Assembly: GCA_038373885.1 (NCBI GenBank)
Contig: JAWZYV010013286.1
Location: forward strand, 434,001-498,000
Origin: Cheiracanthium punctorium
Lineage: Eukaryota > Arthropoda > Arachnida > Araneae > Cheiracanthiidae
Reading direction: 5' to 3'
DNA: 64,000 nucleotides
Below are positions 37,437 to 48,574 of the stretch, in pieces. Numbering within the stretch: the first letter of the stretch is position 1; each line of letters opens with the position of its first letter. The notes under the pieces are model-generated. The model did no database searches. It was not told the DNA's origin and saw only the letters and a list, made by a program, of their open reading frames with translations. The translations under genes were made by a program, and so were the position numbers.

Positions 37437-38175
37437 AAAAAAATCACCAAAGATTTACTAAACCATTTCATAAATTCCCGCTGAAGAAATTACCCAATGA
37501 AGTGTTAACACGGCTCAGTAATTCTCTTGCTTTCTTTTATAATATTTTGCGTAAAACATTTAAAAATTAAAAAGCAGTTACCTTTTTCTTTTGTAATGTT
37601 CAAATAAAGCAGAGTGTAAACACTGCAGAGACTAATTGCTTAATACGAAGTAATAAACACCTCTTGTTCAGTGATATGCCTTGGGAAGAAATAAAAAAAG
37701 TTTTAGTTCCTCTATAAAGAATTTTATTTTTTTAAGCAAAATTGACAAGAGCAGTTTTAGTACAGCACAAGTGTCTATATATTCTTCTTCAAAAAATCAT
37801 CTTGCACATATTCTTAATCTTTCATTTACAAATTAAAACATGAAAAGTTTGTGGAATGTGCCTGAACTATTGTTATAACCTCACAAAGTGTAAAAATAAA
37901 TTCAGTTAAGTAAGTGTTGTGATTTTCTACTATTCCGTGCAATCCTTTCTGGTTCTCCGTTACATTATTTAGGTAAATATATTCAACTTTAGAACGAGCA
38001 TTCACTGAACTGATATTTCACGTCACAATCTACGTTAAACTCGTTACGTGTTACTCGACTACACCTGCAGTAATAATAACTCACGAAAATTGACGTTATC
38101 ATAATTTCATCTCGGAGGTTCATGAATCACTTGGCGAATGCAACTGAAATGCAATTAACATTATGAAAACAATAA
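37437..38175 (+). repeat. Triplicated non-coding segment, copy 2
   Basis: It aligns with copies 1 and 3 through TTAAAAAGCAGTTACC, GCAGAGTGTAAACACTGC, TTGTGATTTTCTA, CATTCACTGAACTGATATTT, TTACTCGACTACACCTGCAG and ACTCACGAAAATTGACG. It is the most diverged of the three: the leftmost part is barely alignable, and the inner region between the two blocks differs. Confidence 0.75.
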
Positions 38176-39171
38176 CACACTGCAATGTCATGTAAAAAAT
38201 TAACATGACTGGTATATGGGTCCTTAAACTTTAAAGTCTAAGGACCTGTATATTATTAGCAAAGATAATAATTTAAGTAACGAGAATAATTAATCGCACG
38301 GATTATAAGACACTTTCCAATACTTTTGCGCTAAGATTACTGGGTAATGATTGGTCAACCGATGTGCCCCTACATCGACGGGTAAGATTCCCCTTCTGTG
38401 TCGAGACCAAGGGCCATGTCTCGGTGTAACCTAAAGTTGTGTATTCTAATTCATGGCGGAAATCAGTGATAAGCAAGCACGAAAGTGAGTATTAGTCGCT
38501 GCGTCATTCTGTAAGCAACATGAAACATTATACAGTAGGTGACCAGATTATCAGGGACAATACACCAATTTTTGCATTTTCTAGTTTAAGTTTATTTTTT
38601 GGGTAAAAAACGTGGTTTTAGTTTGGTAGATTTTTTTATTTTTTATTTACGAGAGTGTTCTATTATCCATATCATAGAAACAAAATGTTACATAGATATA
38701 TCTTATTTTTCATGTGAAAGTAGACCGAGGGGAAAAACCACCGCTCGCATCTAGAACAAATAAATGACCGTTTTCTGTATCCCAAAACTAGAAGAACCGA
38801 TCGTAGAATAATGCGTGGAGGGGGATACACGCAACTCGTATAGACGAAATCGTCAAGAATTTCTAGTCCGTAGTATCCCGGCTCATCACAGCAAAATTAC
38901 TCGTTTATGTAACGAGAAATTATCGTTCAATACTCTCAAGCACTAGAATTACAGTTTGTGAGTCTACCCGCTAGCGTACTCTGCGATTTACCGATATTTT
39001 GACCAGGGTACAAGCACCAGATTACTGAGTAAAGCTCTAAAAACTGAGTAAGTGGGTTCAGAAATGTCTCGTTCTATGGTCAAGTATTTGCAGGGAGTCC
39101 ATCGACTCATCAAGTCTCGTTCCACCAATTATTCCCTAGATGTGAGTGGCATTTTTTTTTCACTGTTTGCT
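38176..39171. other. Non-coding DNA, no recognised gene
   Basis: No gene or element with two ends is visible. CAGTAGGTGACCAGATTATC near 38532 has the look of a transposon tip but has no partner. Confidence 0.35.
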
Positions 39172-40103
39172 ACAATTAGGGTAATTCCGGGAGAGATGGA
39201 CCAAGTTTTTTCTTCGTTCTCTAAAAACCATATATTTATATATTTTTTACTTTTCACAGTATATACATACAGTGTACGATATTTCTTACAAAAATCCTAA
39301 TGCAGACGATCACATATCTAAAAGAATTTTTTTTATGATTTTTCAAAATATTTACCATGTGGTCCCTCTCACCCGGGCTACTCTGGGTGAGATGGACCCA
39401 ATGAATGGGAAAGACCACCATAAAATAATGAAAAAATTGTACATGAATTAAATTTATAAATGTTTATTTTCATTACATGAAAATATAAATTAACTTACTC
39501 GCAATTAAATTAATTTTAATTAATTTTTCAAGTTTGCATAAATTAATATGTGAAATTTGATATATATGAAATTGTTTTTATGTGCTATGACTTAAGATTA
39601 ACACAAAACCTGGTCCATCTCTCCCGCCGAGACGTAGTCCATCTCTCGCCTAGGAGTGATCCATCTCTCCCACCTAGACGTAGTCCATCTCTCGTCTAGG
39701 AGTGGTCCATCTCTCCCGATCGTCCGGATGACAAGTACAACCCACCCTGACTCTACATTGTGGATTTCACGTCGCCGTTAGCAGTTATATCGCCGTCGCA
39801 GGTTATTCGGAAGCCTACATCTTCCCAGAGATTGCATCATCAAAACTAGACAGATCGCATAAAATAAAACTTAATTGTAGAATTACAACCATATGAAAAA
39901 ATTATTTGACGCACCAACAGCAGCAATGATAATTATCTAAAAAATTATTATGTTTTTTTAAGTAGCAAATAGTAGCACGCCTTACAAAATCTCTAAGTGT
40001 CTCACTGAGATAGTTGCGCCATATATGGAGAAGCACATTAACTAAATATTTGGCTGGTCCATCCCACCCGGCGGTCCATCTATCTTGGAATTCCCCTACA
40101 ATT
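39172..40103. mobile_element. Unclassified DNA transposon with GGTCCATCTC repeats (920 bp)
   Basis: acaatt flanks both sides (39172-39177 and 40098-40103). The left end AGGGTAATTCCGGGAGAGAT and the right end, read inversely, AGGGGAATTCCAAGATAGAT match at most positions and continue into GGACC. The interior repeats the same GGTCCATCTC/GAGATGGACC motif many times in both orientations: a hairpin at about 39361-39400, a tandem array at 39612-39718 and a pair near 40058-40085. No transposase is seen. A 6-bp duplication with these ends does not fit the superfamilies I can name with confidence. Confidence 0.78.
39612..39718 (+). repeat. Minisatellite of GGTCCATCTCTC units
   Basis: About 4.5 units of 23-25 bp alternate between two forms, GTCCATCTCTCCCGCCGAGA and GTCCATCTCTCGCCTAGGAG. 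The unit is also the inner part of the element's TIR, so the array consists of terminal-repeat sequence multiplied inside the element. Confidence 0.85.
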
Positions 40104-41839
40104 TATTCGGGACATGCTCACTACCCATATTTTTGCATTTTGTTCGAGTTCAGTAGAAGGATGTCATTCTCTGATTTGAGTTTCAATGCACCGCTGCTTT
40201 TTGGTAATCAATTCTTCCACTCTTTGACATACGTCTACTTGGTGAGGTCTTTCTCTTCTCTATGGGGGTTAGCTCCCTGGCCACACGCACATTAATACGC
40301 GCACAGTGTGATCAGAAACAGCGCTAATTATGCCAGCAGCAAAAACACTTTATGCGAGCAAACTTATAGGCTCGAAAATTCCTTTAAACTAGGTAAAACA
40401 AAAATTTGATTAGTGTCCCTAGTGATTTGGGGACTTACTGCACTGGAATTTGAAATTTAAAAGTACACGAGCACATAAAGTAATACTTTAGCCATCTGTA
40501 CAAGGCGCAAGCTTTACATGTAAGTAGGGTACATCAAAAGCAATGAGAATCCATTAGCAGACTAGGGTCAAAATGTCATTTTCACACGCCGGTTAATAAT
40601 CACTTCAAAAAGAGCGCCAAAGTGTTAGTTCATTTTTATCATCAAGTTTTATAACAAGAGTTTATTTGTCAAAATCTGCATCCTTCAAAATGAAATGCGT
40701 TATACAATGATGGATTTTAATTCAGTATTTTCTGCGAAAAAGTAAGTGTAGTAAATCATTATGTGAAATTTCATAAACATTTGATACCCATAAAAAGTGA
40801 TAGTTAAAAAGTTCTTAACGGTGACGTTTTCGCCCCTGCATTTCTAAGGAAATCTCAATGATTTGGATACGCTCTACCTCTCTTTATGTTTTACCTCAAT
40901 TTATAGCAAACCCTCCGTAAAGCACCATACGAAAGAACAATTTCAGTTGAATATCTTTAAAATTTTGGCTTTTTTGGATTCCTTTTTTCTTCGGGAGAAG
41001 TTTTCCATAATTCCACCCGCAGATAATCTCCTCCTGTACATATAAACCGTATCTCCTTCCGTAAGCATAGTATTGCTTCCTTGTATTGCTCTTTCGTTGG
41101 GTATGCGTAACGCCAAGAACTATTTCGCTTTAATTTACCTTCTGCGTTGTTCCCCAGTTTCAAAAATGAATGCAAGCTAACAACATCGAGTACGAAAGAA
41201 AAATCTCATCTCTGCAGCGATGGGAGCAAACAGGTCGAAATTGGGTTCAGGGAAGAGAGAGAGAGGTATATACTTAACCGTTTGACTTACGCGCACCACT
41301 ACTTCGGAAAATGGCCAACTAATAAATTTATGAATAGTGGGAAGCAGTCAATGAGTACAAAAAAAAGAGATGTTTATGAATGCAGATATTTATACTCGTA
41401 TTCTCATATTTTCCTTAATTTTTAAAAATTTATCATAATTACATACTGCTTACTACGGGCAATTTCGAATTTTAGTCAATATTTTTGAGTTAAAAATACA
41501 CGTTATACTCAGAAACAAAATGCAGGTGTAATATCTGTAATTTAAACGAATACTCTAGACACACTGTGGCTATGTGGATATGTCAACCACATGAGTTTAA
41601 AAATAAATAATTATATAAATAAGAAGCTATTAGACATCCTAATGTTCACCCCATTCAAAAGAACTTATACTCCTAATCTAATATTTGCATACAGAAAATG
41701 TTCTTAAACTTTAATTTTAAACTTATTATCTTAATACACTAACTATTCTCATTTCAATTTAAATATTCAGTATTTCTATGGATTTTCTTCCCCTTTGGCC
41801 ATGCTTCATCAATAGCGAGAGAGAGAGACTTTTTTTATG
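40104..41839. other. AT-rich non-coding DNA
   Basis: No gene is supported. Frames at 41147-41425 and 40957-41175 overlap on opposite strands and have no motif. Confidence 0.4.
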
Positions 41840-42732
41840 TACAGTGACAATTATTTTCGCAGTTTTAATTTTTTAAAGGAAAAATGACACGATATGGCAA
41901 AAAATTAGCTCTTATAATAGTATGAAAACAACTTTCCTTCAGAAATGAGAAAGAAAAGAAAACTTGTCAATTGCTTCAACACGTTTTAAGTGGAAATATA
42001 TATAATCACCATAACTTTACCAAATCAATTCATCAATTTCTGCAGAGTAAAGAATCCAATGAAGCTTTAATATATATTCATTATCTTTTATAATATTTTT
42101 CGTCGTACTTCTGGAATTAAAAAAGCAATTACCTTTTTTCTTACAATGTTCAAACACAGTAGAGTGTAAACACAGAAAAGATTCACTGCATAATCCATAA
42201 AAATAAGCCACTCTCGTTCTAGTTTTAATAATGTGATGCACATTAAAAAGGATAACATTTAAATTTCTTTGTAATGCTAATTATTTTTTGGAAGGTGTTA
42301 AAAGAAATCATTTTTCCAAGAGCAGCAAGCAACGTTCCCTTTTTATTAAAAATTAATCCTGTGTATAGTCGTCCCATTTTTATAAATATAAAATAGTGTA
42401 CATTTTATAAAATGACACTAAACTACTATGATAACCTGGGGAAATCCGAAAGCAAATTACTCTAAATAACTATTGTGATTTCCTAACATTCCATTTAATC
42501 CTTTCTGGGTTTCCATCATATTATCTGGACAAATATATATAGCTCTGTAACGTCTATTCACTGCACTGATATTTCATGTCACCTCTAACGTTAAACTCTT
42601 TAGATGTTACTCGACTACGCCCGCGGCAATAACTCACGAAAATTGACATTATCATAATTTCATCTCGGAGTTCTACAATCCACCTAACAAATGCAACCGA
42701 ATTCTAATTTGCATCATGAAAATTTCAGCACA
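41840..42732 (+). repeat. Triplicated non-coding segment, copy 3
   Basis: Close to copy 1: CAATTCATCAATTTC, GAATCCAATGAAG, AAAGCAATTACC, AGTAGAGTGTAAACAC, ACTATTGTGATTTCCTA, CTATTCACTGCACTGATATT, TTACTCGACTACGCCCGCGG and CAATAACTCACGAAAATTGA. Similarity to copy 1 extends about 200 bp further left than that of copy 2. No frame spans the conserved blocks. Confidence 0.77.
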
Positions 42733-43310
42733 AATTCCTGGCAGAAACAAACTAAAACGAAATTGGTTAATTGATTATCTCGACTGGGATGGCTAGAAGA
42801 ATTTTATTAAATGTTGTACAATAAGAGTTATTCAATTAAGGATCCAGTTCCTTTTAAATGTAACAAAAGTAAACGAAATAACTAATGTTTTTGCTTTTAA
42901 GATCTAATTTATTTGTGACAATTTGCATATAATTATAAATAAGCACATATAAAGATATTTTCTTTTAAATTCATCATTTAAAATGTTACTAAGCTGTTTT
43001 TACTATTTTAATACAGTGAAATTGATGCTTACTCTGAAAGATGTCATTAAATTAATAAGTTTGGTCCTTTCAGTTTTTTATTTTCATGCAAATTTACTAA
43101 ATATTAAATGCTCCAAAGTTAAATGATGCGTAGCTTCCGATAGGCTGGACTTTTAATACTTGTTTAATGTGTAACAATTTTATTTTGTCTTTACCAAGAA
43201 TCAGAAAATCGTTTAATTTATACTAAAAGTGATACCTACTTAAGTAATAAAATTCATACATATGTACAAGGTTATTCATAATTCACTCCGGGTTTCGAAG
43301 CCCTATAGTA
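42733..43310. other. AT-rich non-coding DNA
   Basis: No gene or element recognised. Confidence 0.4.
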
Positions 43311-43332
43311 AATAAATAAATAAATAAATAAA
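43311..43332. repeat. (AATA)n microsatellite
   Basis: About five AAAT units in a row, followed by AAAATAAAAG. Confidence 0.85.
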
Positions 43333-43471
43333 AATAAAAGAATTCTGAAAAGAATATTATTATTATTGAAGCTGGTGGTGCAGTTACAAAACTTAATTCT
43401 ATAATTCTATATTTTAACAACTAAGAATGCATAAAAAACTTTGTTACATTCTGTATTTATTTACCTACATA

Positions 43472-43488
43472 CACACACGCACACACAC

Positions 43489-43539
<51 letters not shown>
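43472..43539. repeat. Compound (AC)n(TA)n microsatellite
   Basis: An interrupted ACACAC tract near 43472-43489 runs into about 24 uninterrupted TA units. Such tracts mutate quickly and can extrude cruciforms. Confidence 0.95.
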
Positions 43540-43542
<3 letters not shown>

Positions 43543-43937
43543 GAAAAGTTGGACTAGGACAGCTTTTTCTCACGTGTAAAATAACTAAATGAATAAAATA
43601 GAATTTGAAGTGGCACTTTGAAGTGGAATTTGAAGTAGCACTTTAATGTAATACAATGGTATTTGAATGAATTAGAACGTTGGTTTCAAAAGTGACTATT
43701 TTTTAATGTATAAAAACTATATTCTAGGCTCTAGGGTAAATAAATTATTTTTTGGAAGTATGTAGGCACCAGGTTTTATCCAATAATGTCGCTTATTAGA
43801 AAATAAGACATAATATCGTTCAATTGTGATACAAAACCTGATTCCACAGTTTTAAATAATGCTTAAAATCATTCTTTGTGATATAGGGAAAAGAAAAATA
43901 CCTTTCTCAAATAGGGAAAAATAAAAGAATTTCTTGC
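43540..43937. other. AT-rich non-coding DNA
   Basis: Contains a short duplicated phrase, GAAGTGGCACTTTGAAGTGG followed by AATTTGAAGTAGCACTTT near 43608-43642. No gene. Confidence 0.45.
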
Positions 43938-44033
43938 CTGAAAATAACGGGGGAAAAACCGATTCTGTGACTGAAAATAACGTGGAAAAAATGATTCTGT
44001 GACTGAAAATAACTAAGAGAAACCGTTTTGGAA
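43938..44033 (+). repeat. 33-bp minisatellite, three units
   Basis: CTGAAAATAAC followed by a G/A-rich stretch and GATTCTGTGA is repeated at 43938, 43971 and 44003. The third unit is diverged at its end. Confidence 0.85.
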
Positions 44034-44070
44034 GATAATATGCGAACGGAAATTAACCGTTTTCTCTAAC

Positions 44071-44141
44071 AAGTTCCTGAAATGAACGGTTATTTTACGA
44101 CAGCATTGCTGCCAGACAATGACCGTTTATTTCAGGAACTT
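44071..44141. repeat. 20-base inverted repeat around a 31-base loop
   Basis: AAGTTCCTGAAATGAACGGT (44071-44090) pairs with ACCGTTTATTTCAGGAACTT (44122-44141) at 19 of 20 positions. With the AACGG motifs in the adjacent minisatellite it may be a remnant of a foldback element, but outer ends were not found. Confidence 0.75.
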
Positions 44142-44815
44142 TTTATAACAGCGTAGGCATAGTACTACCATTCATAGGTTGTAGTTAATGCATAACTCAT
44201 CAAAAACAAATAGCCAACTACTGCCCGTTAGTCCTGCTAGCTGATCAGCTAGTATTTCGCAAGGACCACTCTAAGAATCACTGATACAAAAGATTCACGC
44301 CGTGTTTTCGCTGCTCGTCCAAAGTTCTTTGGAGTTATAAATTTCAAACACAACCCTCCTGCAATCAGTAGGAAATCCACGAACAACCATTTTCATTCAG
44401 CAGTATAGTTGAAATCACCTGCATACGAAAAAGAAAACAGGAAAATCCAGAAGAAAGCTTTCTTTATTTAATTTTCAACTTTCATTTTTGTATTCTAGAA
44501 TGTTTGTGGTGTAAAAATTGTACACTGCTAGATAGAGAATTCCAGAGTGAAAAAGTGGTATTAACATACTTTTTTGAGAAGTTTCTTTTTCTGACCGTTT
44601 TTGCGATTTTATTGTAATATTTTAATGCTTTACTATTAAGAGCTATATAAAATTATTACTTCTCTCTATTATTTATAGTTTTATGTGTTCATATGAGCTT
44701 CTGTTGACATAAACGCATTGTAAAATACTATATTGTGTGTGACTTTATTTGCTAGGATCAAGGCAGCATGGGTGTCCGCTAACTCGCCAAGATAGCTTGG
44801 CGTCTGCACACTGAA
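44142..44815. other. Non-coding DNA upstream of the piggyBac MITE
   Basis: No gene is recognised. A 16-base palindrome, CTAGCTGATCAGCTAG, lies near 44238-44253. I looked for the missing N-terminal part of the hAT transposase here and did not recognise it. Confidence 0.4.
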
Positions 44816-45131
44816 TTAACCCCTTAAGCGGTCAATTTTTTTACCGAAATGCTTCCAAAAAAGGCATATTTTGAAAGGCATATGATGAAATATTCCCGCT
44901 CTCTCACTAGGAAGAAAAACCCGGATGAAAAGCATTTCAGTTACATTGGCAAGCCACGCAATCTATTGAAAAATATTAATACTAAATAGTCTCTTCACAA
45001 TAATGAAATATACAGGCAAATCAGAAAAGGAAAGGAGAAAATATCTATGCCCGTACGCTATACGGGCAAACCAGTTGAGGCCAATTTTGGGTAGCACGCA
45101 CACTGTACGGGCAAACCGCTTAAGGGGTTAA
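44816..45131. mobile_element. piggyBac-type MITE with perfect TIRs (308 bp)
   Basis: TTAA at 44816-44819 and 45128-45131 bounds an element starting CCCCTTAAGCGGT and ending ACCGCTTAAGGGG, exact inverse copies. Inside the right half, GTACG...TACGGGCAAACC occurs twice (about 45050-45072 and 45105-45119), a subterminal motif. It differs in sequence from the four-copy piggyBac family. Intact ends and TSD suggest a younger insertion. It abuts the hAT transposase relic. Confidence 0.92.
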
Positions 45132-45137
45132 CTGGGT

Positions 45138-45895
45138 TTTTTTTCAACGATAACTATAATATGGGTGCCAAGTTTTATGCCCTTTTGTACCACGGAGAGG
45201 TACGCTGGTTGTCAAAAGAGAAAGTTTTAAATAGACTTTGTCTCCGTAAAGAAATAGGATAATTTATTAATTAATCTATTTTTGAAAAACAGAGAACGCA
45301 AAAATAAAAGATAAAACATTTGTGGAAATGATGGTTTATCTTGGTGAGTTTTTAAGTAAAATGAACTGTCTTAATATATCATTACAAGGAAATGGGAATA
45401 TGTTGACAGCGCAGGATAAAGTTGCAAGTTTTATGAGTAAGTTTAAACTTTACAAACGCAAAGTTCAAGATTTTTAACATTTATCTGCGCTAATAGACTC
45501 GCTGAAACATTATTTTCCGGACATGGAAAATCGTCAGCCATTAAAAACATTTTTTACTAATGATGAAATTTTTCAAGACGTGTCAGCCAATAGAATTTCA
45601 AGGACTGCGAGAAAATAACATTTCGAAAGTAAAGCTTCAAAATTATGACCTCAGTGCATTTTGGTTAAAAAGTGAGTACATAATAACCCATTATAGCTGA
45701 CAGAGCTCTAAGAATATTAATATCATTTGCTACCATTTGCAAAGGGGCGAATATTTCAACTTAGTAACAGTAAAAACAAAAACTAGAAGCCGTCTCAATG
45801 GGGAACATAACTTCAGATGCGCCCTAAGTGAAACTAAACCCAATATTAAAAACAAGCGCAAATGCAGAATAAAACCAATCTTCGCAAAAAAATAG
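45138..45895 (+). pseudogene. Decayed hAT transposase (ZBED-like), partial
   Basis: Translation in shifting frames shows the C-terminal half of a hAT transposase of the type also domesticated as ZBED5/FAM200 proteins. From 45161 one frame reads MGAKFYALLYHGEVRWLSKE, the family's LxHxEVRWLSRGKVL block, and stops at 45260. A second frame from about 45313 contains LNISLQGNGN and DKVASFMSKF, matching the LNxxLQGxxxxxxDKxxAF block, with an in-frame TAA at 45475. A third frame from 45605 reads SAFWLKSEY, then TKTRSRLNGEHNFRCALSE and PNI, the conserved dimerisation tail (FWxxxxxEYP ... KTKxRSRLNxExxLRxALS). At least two frameshifts and three stops make it non-functional. The N-terminal BED finger and first catalytic region are absent; a piggyBac MITE sits directly upstream. 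Confidence 0.85.
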
Positions 45896-45960
45896 CACTA
45901 AGCATTACTTATAAAGTACACTGAAATTGTAATAATGTATTTCGGGACAAATTATTATGA

Positions 45961-46805
45961 TTATTTTATTTATTTATTTCATAAAAGAAATGCACACTAC
46001 AGATTAAAATCCATTTACAGTCATGCATAAAGGGACAAATTACATAAGACAAAATTAAAAAAGATAAAATACAGAAAATAAATACCAGTCATGACTGCAA
46101 AAGTTCAAAACACTTAACTCTAAAGACTTTAAAAGACATGTTAAAAATATCCAAATCCAAAGAAAACTTATTATAAATTTTATAAAATTTATATAACGAA
46201 AAGTATATGTAATTATATTTTATAATTGGATCCACAAATAAATGGCTATTACGAAGAGACCTGCTCGGTACATTTACACAAATACTTTGAAGAATATCAC
46301 TACAGTCTACCATATTATTGACAAATTTATTAAAAAAAATAATAAACAAAATAGATCACGACGAGAACTTAAACTAGGAAGACCAAAAATACTTCAAGTA
46401 AGATGAAGAAATATTCTAATGTAAATAGGATTACTTTTGTAATATAAATAACGAATAAACTGAGTCTGAACCCGCTCAAGAATTTTAATTTTATTTTTAT
46501 AATACGGATCCCAAATAATACTACAATATTCAAGATTAGAGCGTATCAAACTAAAGTATAAGATTTTTAATGCATGAAGGTTAGAAAATTCTTTAGTTTT
46601 GCACTTAAGAAAACCAAGTTTTTTGTAAGCTTTAGATATAATGCTATTGATATGGATTGAAAACTCAAGTTTCCTGTCAAAAACAACGCCCAAATCAGTT
46701 ATGGAATCCGAACGAAATAAGGGAAGATTATTAATATGATATGAATAAATTAAAGTTTGAGATTTACGAGAATAACTAAGAATACTACATTTCATAATAT
46801 TAAGA
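45961..46805 (-). pseudogene. 5'-truncated LINE: reverse transcriptase C-terminus and 3' tail
   Basis: On the minus strand, 46795-46394 encodes about 133 residues with hallmarks of Jockey/CR1-type LINE reverse transcriptase after the catalytic palm: DLGVVFDRKLEFSIHI, KLGFLK, then SLIRSNLEYCSIIWDPY and ERVQTQFIRYL. An in-frame TGA follows at 46394, then a frameshift near 46350. The reading continues in 46349-46089 with the typical tail DILQSI, VPSRSLRNSHLF and YNKFSLDLDIF. A 3' untranslated part ends in AATAAATAAATAAA (inverse at about 45958-45980). The FADD-box catalytic region, endonuclease and ORF1 are missing, the usual result of incomplete target-primed reverse transcription. Dead copy. 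Confidence 0.87.
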
Positions 46806-48102
46806 AGTAATTACAGAAGTTATTTCATAATATTAAGAAATAAAGACAATTGGTATTTGAATGTACTGTTGTCTTTGATGGCACTTCAAATGGGTTGTGG
46901 AGTAAAATAGTTACTTTAATAGGTCACGGGATAGCTAGATTAGAAAGGTTAGGAACCACTGCTCTTGCGCTATTATCAGAAAAGCGCAGTGGCTGTAACT
47001 TACGGAATGAATGGAGGCATGAAAATATATCGTAACACATTGGACATTAATACAGTATTCAGTCATACAATGGATCACCCACAAGCACAAGCCAATAGGC
47101 AGTTGATACAACAATATCTGTATTGGTTTCAAAAAATAAGTTAAGTATAACTCTTCAGGACAGCACTTTTTCACTAGAGTACTAGAGCTCATGGAAGGAG
47201 TTAAAGTAAAACAGACTTAATTTCATTTCATCGAATCTTCGCGAAATAAAAAATATAATATAAATATTTAAAAAATCTGCATTACGAACTCGGTAAGTAA
47301 CGTTTGGTTAACAAAAGAAGTGATGATTCATTTTCTTTCAGTAGTACATCAAGAATTTTTTCTTTTATACAATATCTAATTAAAAATCTAATTTTCTGAT
47401 TATCGGATGTATCAAATTGCCAAAGCTTTCGTGTATTGCTACAAAGACTAAAAATGTTGCATTCCCAGGTGGCAACCGCAAGCTTGATTTCCTTGCTTGA
47501 CATCCCCCCCCCGGTAAAAAATTAAATAATAGCTGGCTTATCTAAAAGTTTTCTTTCCCTTCATATTTTAGAATCACTTACCAAGAGAAGAGAAAAAAAT
47601 CCTTTCGCGGAGGCTTTTTTATTCTAAATTAGGTAATTCGTTATTTTCTCATTAGTGGGGCAACATTGGGAATCAATGAAGCATAGAAACTCAAATAATG
47701 CTTTCTCTATTATAAACTAATGAATTTCCCTCTGCCATTTTATACAGCAAGCCACACAAACTACAAAGTTTTTTCAATAGTTAAAAATAAAAAAGAAAAA
47801 AGGTAAAAAAATTGACGAGTTAAATTGTCAAAAAAATATAAAGCTGTGAACAAGATCAGAATTAAAAATTTTAAATAATAGAACGGAAGTCTTGACTTAA
47901 ATACATCCTCATAGCTTGTAGAAAATATACATAAGACGATGACTATTCATTTTTTAGTGGGGATTTTGGAGACATTTCAATCAAAGGAGAAAAATTGTTA
48001 TCCAAATATGCAGAAAACATGCCGAAATCTACGGCATGAAAAGTACGACTGTTGCTTGTGTTATTCATTCATAAATTGAAGTTTATAAATATCATGTTAC
48101 AC
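46806..48102. other. Non-coding DNA, no recognised gene
   Basis: Just beyond the LINE 5' break, ATTTCATAATATTAAGAA occurs twice 35 bp apart (46788-46845). The remaining short frames lack motifs. Confidence 0.4.
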
Positions 48103-48260
48103 CACTGACGGATTAAAGGTGGGTGAGGGGGGGCGATCGCTCCCTCCCCCTCTAGAAAAAAGTAATTACATGAAAAATGTAAGAGATCCTATTTTACTTC
48201 CATAAAATGAACATAAATTTCAGCCCCCCACTCACAAAATTGCATTCATCCGTCTCCGAG
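48103..48260. mobile_element. Short hAT-type MITE, relative of 32.91 kb
   Basis: CACTGACGGATT at the left and ATCCGTCTCCG at the right correspond to the CAATGGCGGATT...AATCCGCCACTG ends at 32913-33060. The interior shares GATCCTATTTTACTTCCAT, AAATG and the C-rich GCCCCCCACT. No clean 8-bp duplication is seen, so exact ends are approximate. Confidence 0.72.
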
Positions 48261-48574
48261 TTAACGAATCCGCACTTTTTGCGCTTAAAATGCTAATTGT
48301 ATTTTTTAATTGAGTCGTTCAAAAATATGTTATTCCGTTTTACTTAGTACCTCGTTTAATTAAAATAGTATGCATTACCTTACATATATGAGCGTGATTA
48401 ATCTATTTTATATTCGAATAACGTTGTAATTAATTTAATTTGTATAACTAGTAATTAATAAACATATTTTAGCTGATAATTTGTCCGATAAACTATAGAT
48501 CTTACTAAATTATGGTTCAATTTACATTTTCAAGGGGAAGGCTTCTTTTCTTTTATCTTTAGTAAATTTTGCTA
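48261..48574. other. AT-rich non-coding DNA
   Basis: No gene or repeat recognised. Confidence 0.4.

Noticed and set aside
39052..39300. 82-codon frame suggesting a membrane peptide
   Set aside because: It crosses the TIR and target site of the 39.2-kb transposon, so it cannot be an ancestral coding frame; hydrophobicity comes from T-rich codons.
39612..39718. CRISPR-like alternation of repeat and spacer
   Set aside because: The units are contiguous variants of one motif with no unique spacers, inside a transposon in eukaryotic-type DNA.
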